From positions 62,001-126,000 of the forward strand of contig NZ_JMLS01000009.1 of the NCBI RefSeq assembly GCF_000686845.1: a stretch of 64,000 nt of DNA, read 5' to 3'. The stretch's first letter is position 1; each line of letters begins with the position of its first letter. Source of the DNA: Paenibacillus sp. UNC451MF (GTDB taxonomy: Bacteria > Bacillota > Bacilli > Paenibacillales > NBRC-103111). Position numbers and translations under genes: made by a program. This document shows positions 17,942 to 25,113 of this stretch, one piece after another. The notes under the pieces are model-generated. The model saw only the letters and a list, made by a program, of their open reading frames with translations, had not been told where the DNA came from and ran no database searches.

Positions 17942-20242
17942 TTACGAATTCAAACTGTTGAACGTAGCATCATGATTTCGCATCAGCTCCCTGTATTTCC
18001 CGGGAGTGATATCTTTATATTTTCGGAATACGCGAATAAAGCTGTTTTCATGCTGATAGCCGACCATCTGTGCAATATCCGATATTTTACTGCTTGTTTC
18101 CAAAAGCAGCTCAGCGGCACGTTCGATTCGAAGCTTTGTAAAATATTCGTGTATCGTTTCGTTCGTTTCCTGTTTGAATATTTGACTCGCCAAGCTGACG
18201 CTGATGCCAATAGAAGCTGAAATCTCTTGAACACCTACATTTTCTCCCAGGTGCTTTTTCATATAATCGATCATGTTCTGCACCATAATAAACTCTTTGC
18301 TTTGGATCAGATCGCCGAAGCGTTCAGCCAAGGATTTCGTCCGTTCGGTTAAAATGTTTCCGATATCATGAAGATCCATGGTTCGATAGGAACGGTCCAC
18401 ATCCGGTTCTTCCCAAACCCCAGACTCTTTCCCGCGCGCAATCCGGTTCAGCTTGGCCGTGACGGTTTCAAGGAACGAGAGCGCCTCAGATGGATACCAA
18501 TAGTCTTCACGGATATCATGAAGAATCCGTTCCAAAATACGCTGTGCCCGCTCCTCGGTACCCGTTTCTATAGAGCTCGTCAAGTCATCAATGATAGCTT
18601 CGTTAGTAAAGGTATCGGACATTTCATGCTCTGACACCGCTTCGTATGAAATGACACTTCCGTAGCCCCGGTATAGTCTGTAGCTAAGCGCATTCTCCGC
18701 TTCATAAATCGCCAGCTTGAGCTTACCTGCTTCCGCATGGGGCTCGCTGTATCCAGCCGATACGCTAAAATTAAGCAGACGTCGTATAATCTGCACGGTT
18801 TCAGCCAGTTTCTCTTGCAGTGGCTGTGTAGTGCCGGCAATAGGCTGAAGCAGTACGGCCGTTTGATCTCTTCCCAAATCTACACAAACGTTTCGCCAGC
18901 CAGTAGACAGCAGCTCTGAAGCGATGTTGGCCAGCGCGTATTTGAGAAGTAAATGATCTTTTTCCGGAAAACCCTTTGCCCATTCCGAATAACGGTCAAT
19001 CGAGATGACGGCTACAGTAAGAGGAACATCAGACCACTCCGGAAAATAGCTCTTCCATTTCTCAGATATTTCACGCTTTGATTTCATATTCCCTGCAAAC
19101 ATATCATGCAAAAATTTAGAAGACGCTTCCGGCATCGTTTGCCGGACCAGGCCAGCCAGCTTTTCATGGTCTTTAAGTAGCTTGCCTGTGATTTTCTCCA
19201 AATCGATCAGATCCGGGCTGACCTCGTCCTGTCCGTAAGTCGTTAACATGTTCCTCATCCGCCGTACCGGCTTGAAAGCAATGGAATGTGTGTAGAAGAT
19301 CCCAATTCCGCCAAATACCAAGGCAATAAAAGATACCGCGAGTACCACATTGCGGATTGATGTCGACTTAGCCAGCAAATTATCCTGCGGAACAAACGAT
19401 ACATAATCCCAATCCGTAACAGGTGAACGCGCATGGGAAACTAACAGTCGCTTGCCATTATAGTCAAAATCGCCGAACGGTTCGCCATTAAGCTGCTGCA
19501 GCGCCTTGCGCACTGTGCTTATTTCTATCGTCCCGTTGCCTGCAGAGTAGATCGGCTCGCCTTCCTTGCCTATGATAAATTGCATCCGATTCAAGCCGGA
19601 TACATATTCGGGATTCATGTTATGGAATAATGGATCGCTTTTAAAATTGACTGCAACAATCCCTTTAAACTGTCCCTGGATCAATATTTTGCGGAACAAA
19701 GTCACTTTATTTGAGGCGGGGTTATTCCCGGAAGCAGCCACTACCCGGGAACTCACTAGCATTAGTTTATCTCCGAACCGATCAGCCACATCGACCCAAT
19801 CCGAATCGGCGAATGTTACCGCCCTGGAGCTAAAGCCTTGGGGATACCCTACAAAGCTTTCACGGGCCCGGTCATATATATAAATGCTCTCGATATAAGG
19901 CGAGTTGCCCAGCAGTGTTTCAAGAAACTGATACAGCTGATTAATGTTGCTGTACGAGTTCTGCTCCTGCATCGTCAAGAAATTGTAGACGTTGGATTGC
20001 AAAGCTACCTTGATGGCAATATAGTTCGTATCTTGAATATATTTATCTATATAATTCATGCCAATACGCAAAGACTGATGCTGAGGCTCGCTTAATTCGC
20101 TCTGCAGTACAGATTTCGACGTATAGTAAGATGTCAGACCGACCGCTAGAATGATCAAAGAAACGAAAATCGTCAGCATCAAGACCAGTCGGGTTTGTGT
20201 GTCCGACAAATAATATTTCAGCCATTGTGCAGGCTTAACCAT
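17942..20242 (-). CDS. Membrane-spanning AraC-family sensor-regulator (YtdP-like)
   Basis: A 766-residue one-component regulator. TM1 lies at about residues 18-40 (LVLMLTIFVSLIILAVGLTS) and TM2 at about 295-318. The roughly 250 residues between them form an extracellular CACHE-like sensor. A cytoplasmic middle region follows, then an AraC helix-turn-helix pair at about 660-755 (VGVQEISASIGISVSLASQIF and ISDIAQMVGYQHENSFIRVFR). This architecture is common in Paenibacillus and in B. subtilis YtdP and is linked to polysaccharide-use genes. It is therefore likely to sense an external oligosaccharide and switch on the importer genes downstream. The ligand is unknown. Confidence 0.92.
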   Translation of the reverse strand: MVKPAQWLKYYLSDTQTRLVLMLTIFVSLIILAVGLTSYYTSKSVLQSELSEPQHQSLRIGMNYIDKYIQDTNYIAIKVALQSNVYNFLTMQEQNSYSNINQLYQFLETLLGNSPYIESIYIYDRARESFVGYPQGFSSRAVTFADSDWVDVADRFGDKLMLVSSRVVAASGNNPASNKVTLFRKILIQGQFKGIVAVNFKSDPLFHNMNPEYVSGLNRMQFIIGKEGEPIYSAGNGTIEISTVRKALQQLNGEPFGDFDYNGKRLLVSHARSPVTDWDYVSFVPQDNLLAKSTSIRNVVLAVSFIALVFGGIGIFYTHSIAFKPVRRMRNMLTTYGQDEVSPDLIDLEKITGKLLKDHEKLAGLVRQTMPEASSKFLHDMFAGNMKSKREISEKWKSYFPEWSDVPLTVAVISIDRYSEWAKGFPEKDHLLLKYALANIASELLSTGWRNVCVDLGRDQTAVLLQPIAGTTQPLQEKLAETVQIIRRLLNFSVSAGYSEPHAEAGKLKLAIYEAENALSYRLYRGYGSVISYEAVSEHEMSDTFTNEAIIDDLTSSIETGTEERAQRILERILHDIREDYWYPSEALSFLETVTAKLNRIARGKESGVWEEPDVDRSYRTMDLHDIGNILTERTKSLAERFGDLIQSKEFIMVQNMIDYMKKHLGENVGVQEISASIGISVSLASQIFKQETNETIHEYFTKLRIERAAELLLETSSKISDIAQMVGYQHENSFIRVFRKYKDITPGKYRELMRNHDATFNSLNS

Positions 20243-20428
20243 AGCTTATCCCCGCCTTCTGTGCAGCTTGATTGTCCTAGGATACGCGTTGGGTCTCCAT
20301 TATTGCCGCTATTATTGCCACTTCTATGAGTAGGTCCATTTCATTTAGGTTCAACATGGCGGTTCGGAATCCCTTTTTTTCTCGGAACATTATCCCCAAA
20401 TGTCGTGTTGCACGGCTGCTGCTAATAT

Positions 20429-20460
20429 GAAACCCCGACACATAATCTGCGGCGGGGTTC
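20429..20460 (-). terminator. Hairpin after Gfo/Idh oxidoreductase gene
   Basis: GAACCCCG and CGGGGTTTC pair around a loop of about 15 nt, about 35 bases after the oxidoreductase stop. No good T tract follows, so I call it terminator-like. The interval to 20243 holds nothing else I can support. Confidence 0.45.
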
Positions 20461-20494
20461 ATGGTCAGTATTTATCTACATGCAGTTTGTTGCT

Positions 20495-21790
20495 TTAGGA
20501 ATGGAACTTTACCAAATCATCAATCTTCACTACTTCTCCCTTACGAATAGAACGGTTTGCCGCGATCCCTGTCAGAATGGATCTGGCTCCATCGATATGA
20601 TTGGCGGCGCGATTGAACCGATCCTCCACCGGGGTACCGAAAATATCATTAAGCAGAATAGGATCGCCTCCGCCATGACCTCCTTTACCTTCTTCCACTG
20701 CTACTTCATACGGCTTCCCGAACATTGGCTGCACTTGTATGGATCTGTGTTTCACAGCTCCTTCTTGTGCTTTATCTCCACCTGAATTGACATAGGCTTT
20801 CTCGCCTACTACCATTTCAATTCTGCCCTTGGTACCGTTAAATGCAATACGGTAGCCTTCCCATGGCATGTAGCAGTTCAAGGAATAGGTCAATACGGCT
20901 TTATTTTTATAGCGGACCAATACACCCATCGTGTCCTCAATATTAATGCCGTCGCTGAATACGCTCTGATCGCGTCGGTAGCCATCTTCATGCTCTGCAT
21001 CCAAGTACATGGCTTTCAAGTGTGGATTTGTATCCAATTGAAGGGCAAACGGATCTTCCGCCGCAACCGCATTGTTAGTTCCCCGATCGTAGAACTTCGT
21101 TACGCCGCGTTGTTCGGCATTTTCCCGACCATAGAAGAGCAGATCTCCGAAAGCAAATACCGATTCAGGCTCGGAGCCGATCCAAAAATTGACGAGGTCA
21201 AAATGATGCGTCGACTTGTGCACCAGAAGGCCACCGCTGTTGCGTTTGTCACGGTGCCATCTGCGGAAGTAGTCCCCGCCATGTTTGGTGCTAAGCAGCC
21301 ATTCGAAATGGACAGAGAGCACCTTTCCGATCGTACCATCGGCTATAAGCTCGCGAGCTTTCGTATGATGCGGTGCATAACGGTAGTTGAAGGTAACACG
21401 TACATTTTTACCCGTCCGTTCAACCGTATCCAAAATTTGCTGGCATTTATCTTCATCTACCGTCATCGGCTTCTCCGTAATGACATCACAGCCCAGCTCC
21501 ATAGCCCGAATGATGTACGTATGATGCGTACGGTCCACACTAGTTACAACAACGGCATCCGGCTTCATCTTCGCAATCATCGTATCGAACTCATCCGATT
21601 TGTATGTCTGTACCGGCGCATGATCATATTTCTCCTGCAGCATCCGATTGGCATAATCCATGCGCGTTTGGTTGATATCGCAAAATGCCAACAGCTCCGA
21701 CGTTTCCTTAAATTGCGTCACTATCGCCGAATAGAAGAACTCTGCTCTTCCGCCGGTTCCAACCAATACGTATTTTTTCTTTTGTGTCAT
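20495..21790 (-). CDS. Gfo/Idh/MocA-family NAD(P)-dependent oxidoreductase
   Basis: A sugar or inositol-type dehydrogenase, 431 residues from the ATG at 21790, with GGTGGAAAGA directly upstream. The N-terminal Rossmann domain starts KKKYVLVGTGGRAEFFY (a G-x-G-x-x-A variant). The conserved EKPMTVDEDKCQQIL holds the catalytic Lys of the EKP motif, and LVHKSTHHFDLVNFWIGSEP matches the substrate-site Asp/His region. Such enzymes often process imported sugars by transient oxidation. It is upstream of the AraC sensor and importer and may belong to the same pathway. Reading frame continues upstream for 56 codons, which is described separately. Confidence 0.93.
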   Translation of the reverse strand: MTQKKKYVLVGTGGRAEFFYSAIVTQFKETSELLAFCDINQTRMDYANRMLQEKYDHAPVQTYKSDEFDTMIAKMKPDAVVVTSVDRTHHTYIIRAMELGCDVITEKPMTVDEDKCQQILDTVERTGKNVRVTFNYRYAPHHTKARELIADGTIGKVLSVHFEWLLSTKHGGDYFRRWHRDKRNSGGLLVHKSTHHFDLVNFWIGSEPESVFAFGDLLFYGRENAEQRGVTKFYDRGTNNAVAAEDPFALQLDTNPHLKAMYLDAEHEDGYRRDQSVFSDGINIEDTMGVLVRYKNKAVLTYSLNCYMPWEGYRIAFNGTKGRIEMVVGEKAYVNSGGDKAQEGAVKHRSIQVQPMFGKPYEVAVEEGKGGHGGGDPILLNDIFGTPVEDRFNRAANHIDGARSILTGIAANRSIRKGEVVKIDDLVKFHS

Positions 21791-21958
21791 TCTTTCCACC
21801 CTCTGCTGATCATTATATTGTTTGAACGTATTCATCCCAGTTCCATCCATAACAGGTACTCTTGTCGGACTCAGTTCATGGACTACGGGGTTTATGTTAT
21901 CGAATGGCCAATTGCCGGACAACCATTCGTTTCGCCATCCAATGCACAATTTAAGCAA
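21791..21958 (-). other. In-frame coding-like stretch ahead of oxidoreductase
   Basis: Directly upstream of the chosen oxidoreductase start the same frame stays open for 56 codons and has protein-like composition, for example EWLSGNWPFDNINPVVHELS and RVPVMDGTGM. No ribosome site serves its first ATG, and oxidoreductases of this family have no such extension. It may be a leftover gene fragment or a chance open frame. Confidence 0.25.
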
Positions 21959-21970
21959 AAGGGCTTTTTT

Positions 21971-22159
21971 CTATACGATTGATTGATCTTGTGCAAGATC
22001 GGTTGGTAGGCTTTCGTCCTGCGGTTCTTTCTCACTTGCATTCATGACTGATGTCATCGGATCTTCCTCATTTCTACCTGCAGCTGTACACCCTGTAGGC
22101 AAAGTCGCGCCAAACAGTAATGACGTTATGCCGGTATTGAAAAATATGCTTATCATCAA
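21971..22159 (-). CDS. Possible small lipoprotein
   Basis: A 62-residue frame with a hydrophobic start (MMISIFFNTGITSLLFGATL) and a lipobox-like LPTGC at residues 20-24, followed by a polar acidic tail rich in Glu, Asp and Gln. GATGAGG lies four bases from the start, which is close but usable. I recognise no family. It stands alone, just upstream of the oxidoreductase. A real gene is plausible but not certain. Confidence 0.4.
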   Translation of the reverse strand: MMISIFFNTGITSLLFGATLPTGCTAAGRNEEDPMTSVMNASEKEPQDESLPTDLAQDQSIV

Positions 22160-22375
22160 ACCTCATCCCTTCCCTGATAGTAATGCAGCATCGTACCTGA
22201 TGAAAGTAACGGTTCGTCAAGTGCAACGACTGAAAATTAACTTAATTATTAAGCGTCACTTTCTTGTACTTTCTTGCAATTTGAATACAATTCAAGATTT
22301 AACTTGCACTAGTATCGCAATATGAATGTCACAACGGCAAGCTGCATTATGTCATGGCTTTTATAGTACTTACCG

Positions 22376-22395
22376 AAAATGTCATATGACATTTT
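22376..22395. promoter_or_regulatory. Perfect 20-bp palindrome, operator candidate
   Basis: AAAATGTCATATGACATTTT equals its own reverse complement. It lies 60 bases before the start of the membrane sensor gene. Further ATGTCA half-sites occur at 22326-22331 and 22349-22354, and a TGACA half-site overlaps the -35 of the kinase-regulator gene (23093-23097). It probably binds a dimeric regulator, most simply the NarL-type regulator encoded next door. Confidence 0.55.
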
Positions 22396-22454
22396 TACAC
22401 TGGCGCAGTTGACTAAAGAAGCCGTACGATGCGGTTATTATACGGAGAGGAGCG

Positions 22455-23042
22455 ATGAACCTTATGAAATCAGGTTTCATCCAAAACGGTTATTTTTTAT
22501 TGTTAACTTTCGTTACAGGTTTGTTTTACTTTTGTTTTTACATGGTAGCTCTGTTGCTCAGTCTAAGTCTTTCATTTACGGTAGTCGGCATTCCAATAGT
22601 TACACTCGTATTGCGAACTACCACAACCTTTATCCAATTCGAGCGCACGCAGACGAAAATTTATACCGATATTACGACGACCCCTTACGACAGAAAAGTA
22701 ACAACGGATGCATCGGTCTGGGCTCAAGCCAAATTCGAGCTTATGGATTCTCGCAACTGGACAGCCGTCTTTTGGTTAATGCAGAAGTTAGTGATCGGAC
22801 TCGTCAGTCTCGTCAGCGCAGCGATTCTCTTTTTAGTACCGCTAGCATTCCTGTTGGCACCACTATTGTATCGATACATCGAGATGAATGTCATTTTCAT
22901 GCAGGTAGATTCTTTTGCGAAATCACTCCTAATAATGGCTGTGGGAGCCCTGCTTATCGTAATAAGCTTCAAGCTGACTGAGCGTTTGGCGAAAACAATC
23001 GGAGGTTATACGCGCAGTATGATTCGGCAGCTAAACCGATAG
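22455..23042 (+). CDS. Four-helix membrane protein resembling stand-alone 'Sensor' domain (PF13796-like)
   Basis: A 195-residue protein with four predicted membrane helices in two hairpins (about residues 12-55 and 108-175) and a short cytoplasmic middle with FIQFERTQTKIYTDI. The layout, including FTVVGIPIVTLVLRT, resembles the putative sensor domain that in actinobacteria is fused to HisKA_3 kinases. Here it is a separate gene 117 bases before a kinase of that class, which suggests it feeds that kinase. GGAGAGGAG directly precedes the ATG. The signal is unknown. An overlapping frame from 22379 is a shadow. Confidence 0.75.
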   Translation: MNLMKSGFIQNGYFLLLTFVTGLFYFCFYMVALLLSLSLSFTVVGIPIVTLVLRTTTTFIQFERTQTKIYTDITTTPYDRKVTTDASVWAQAKFELMDSRNWTAVFWLMQKLVIGLVSLVSAAILFLVPLAFLLAPLLYRYIEMNVIFMQVDSFAKSLLIMAVGALLIVISFKLTERLAKTIGGYTRSMIRQLNR

Positions 23043-23091
23043 CTGTTTTGTTTCCGGCCTGTGTGTAGGTGTAGCAGCATTAACTAGCAAT

Positions 23092-23121
23092 ATGACACTG
23101 CACTAAGGTTTGATCTATAAT
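23092..23121 (+). promoter_or_regulatory. Sigma-A promoter of kinase-regulator gene
   Basis: ATGACA and a perfect TATAAT are 18 bases apart and lie about 40 bases before the start codon. The -35 overlaps the TGACA half-site shared with the upstream palindrome. Confidence 0.6.
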
Positions 23122-23159
23122 ACTATAGGAAACAGAAAGCTGCTTAGGGGTTGAACGAC

Positions 23160-24953
23160 TTGTTGGATATGGTTAAACAGTGGTTTTGGTATGATTGGAT
23201 TATGCTGGCGCTCCGCCTTATGACTAGCGTTTCGCTCATCCTCACGACGATAAGCTTTCAGGAAGGTCTAACGCTGCCGCTTTGGAGCGTTATTTTTTGG
23301 GAGATTGCCGCGTTCTCCATTCCATGGGTTTGCTTGCTGCTCAACTACAAATATTATTTGTTCACGGAAATTCTGCTATTTGGCGGACTATGTATACATT
23401 TAACCTCATTGTTTCCGGATGCTTACCCTTCATTTCTTGTATCGGCGTTTCTTATCGCAGCGAACAGCGCTCATCTGTCCTATCGTTGGACGGGACCGGC
23501 AACGGTCTTTTTAATACCTGGTATTTTACATGCGGTTGCGCCAAGCAACAGCTATTGGGTCATAGTCACATACTACGGACTTGCTTATGTGATGGGATTC
23601 GCTTTTCATTTATTGATCGTCAATCATCGGCAAAATGAAACGATCCGCAAGCAAAATGCGGTGCTTGAGCAATATATGTCCCAAATCGAGCGCATTACGC
23701 TCGCAGAAGAACGAAACAGGCTGTCGAGGGAGCTCCACGATACGGTCGGCCATGCTTATACTTCCATCATCATGGGCATGGAAACGTTGCGCTCCGAGCT
23801 TGCTACCGAAACGGGAATACAGAGGCTGGATTCCTTGCTTGAGCTGAGCCGCAATAGCATCGAGGAAGTGAGGAGCTACTTACATCAAATGGAGTCTCCG
23901 CAGCAGTCGCTTTCCTTGGTCCAGTCTCTGCAAAGGCTTGGAGAAGAATTTCAGGAGCATGCCCAGGTCGTTGTAAACTTTCGAGCGTTCGGAGAAGAGT
24001 GCCAGCTGTCCCGGCAAGCGAAGATAGCGTTCATTCGCTGCTTGCAGGAGTCGCTTACGAATGCGGTTCGTCACGGTCAGGCGACGGAGATTACCGTTTC
24101 CTTGCAATTCGAGCAGCAATATACGAGGCTGGAGGTGCAGGACAACGGAATAGGGATGGAAGAGTGGCGGGAGGGCTTCGGCATGAACGCAATGAAGGAG
24201 CGGGCGATGAATCTGCAAGGTCAAGTGTCCGTGTATACGAAGCCAGGGGATGGAACACTTGTCGCCTGTACTTTGCCGCGACAAGCGGATATAGCGGAAG
24301 AGCTTATTCGTCTGCTGATCGTCGACGACCAGCCGTTTATTCGGGAAAGTCTACGGACGCTTCTAGACAGGTACCAAGATTTAAACGTAGCCGGCTTGGC
24401 CGAGGATGGCGAACAAGCCGTCGACCTATGCGGGCGCCTTCAGCCCCACGTAGTGCTTATGGATTTGGATATGCCGCGGATGGACGGAGCCGAGGCAGCC
24501 AAAATGATCAAACAGCAATGGCCGCATATCCGCGTATTGATTTTTACGACGTTTCAAGATACGGAGCAAGCGTTGGACTTGCTGCGCAACGGTGCGGACG
24601 GCTTCCTGCTGAAATCGGCCGCACCGCTCGAGCTGGCCAATACGATTCGGCTTATTCACCGAGGAGGAACGTTAATCGGTCAGGGCATGTCCCATAAAAT
24701 ATTCGAGAAGCTCGATGAGAGCATCGAATCGCCGCAATCGAAAGCCGCTGCCGACTATGACCTGACGGCCAGGGAAATAGAAATATTGCAGCTTGTTGCC
24801 AAAGGGCTCCGGTACAAGACGATAGCGTCCAAGCTATATTTGTCGGACGGCACGGTCAGAAACTACGCCTCCTCAGCCTATATAAAGCTAGGAGTACGCA
24901 ACAAGGAAGAAGCCGTTCAGAAAGCGTTGGAAATCGGGATCATCGTTAGCTAG
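23160..24953 (+). CDS. Fused histidine kinase and NarL-type response regulator
   Basis: One open frame encodes a whole two-component pathway, about 597 residues. Five or six N-terminal helices occupy residues 14-155. A coiled coil leads to a HisKA_3 box with the phospho-accepting His in RLSRELHDTVGH (residue about 193). The HATPase domain has NAVRHG and QDNGIGM. After CTLPRQADIAEEL at about 373-382 comes a receiver (LLIVDDQPFIRESL, phospho-Asp in LMDLDMPRMDG) and a LuxR helix-turn-helix (LTAREIEILQLVAKGLRYKTIASKL). In Firmicutes these are normally two overlapping genes. I prefer TTG at 23160, nine bases from TAGGGG, over TTG 23151, which abuts that site. It is probably autoregulated through the palindrome upstream. 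Confidence 0.9.
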   Translation: MLDMVKQWFWYDWIMLALRLMTSVSLILTTISFQEGLTLPLWSVIFWEIAAFSIPWVCLLLNYKYYLFTEILLFGGLCIHLTSLFPDAYPSFLVSAFLIAANSAHLSYRWTGPATVFLIPGILHAVAPSNSYWVIVTYYGLAYVMGFAFHLLIVNHRQNETIRKQNAVLEQYMSQIERITLAEERNRLSRELHDTVGHAYTSIIMGMETLRSELATETGIQRLDSLLELSRNSIEEVRSYLHQMESPQQSLSLVQSLQRLGEEFQEHAQVVVNFRAFGEECQLSRQAKIAFIRCLQESLTNAVRHGQATEITVSLQFEQQYTRLEVQDNGIGMEEWREGFGMNAMKERAMNLQGQVSVYTKPGDGTLVACTLPRQADIAEELIRLLIVDDQPFIRESLRTLLDRYQDLNVAGLAEDGEQAVDLCGRLQPHVVLMDLDMPRMDGAEAAKMIKQQWPHIRVLIFTTFQDTEQALDLLRNGADGFLLKSAAPLELANTIRLIHRGGTLIGQGMSHKIFEKLDESIESPQSKAAADYDLTAREIEILQLVAKGLRYKTIASKLYLSDGTVRNYASSAYIKLGVRNKEEAVQKALEIGIIVS

Positions 24954-25113
24954 AATTGTCCGAAAATAGATAGTTTTTTTGGGTATAACTCGATCTTTTA
25001 GACTGACGACGTTTTTTTTATTTAATCGGTCAAACCGCGGGGCGGAAATCTGCGTAAACAGGGAGGAAGCACAATGCAAGGCAACTAAATGAATTTGAGG
25101 AGGAACTTCTATT

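Noticed and set aside
20277-20462. 61-codon minus-strand frame between the oxidoreductase and the AraC sensor gene
   Set aside because: It has no ribosome site, contains the hairpin after the oxidoreductase gene and shows no recognisable family.
20990-21982. 330-codon plus-strand frame opposite the oxidoreductase gene
   Set aside because: It lies antisense to a well-supported gene, with no ribosome site or domain.
22379-22981. 200-codon plus-strand frame overlapping the sensor gene
   Set aside because: It starts inside the palindrome, lacks a ribosome site and has no coherent domain. The frame from 22455 has a strong site and clear helices.
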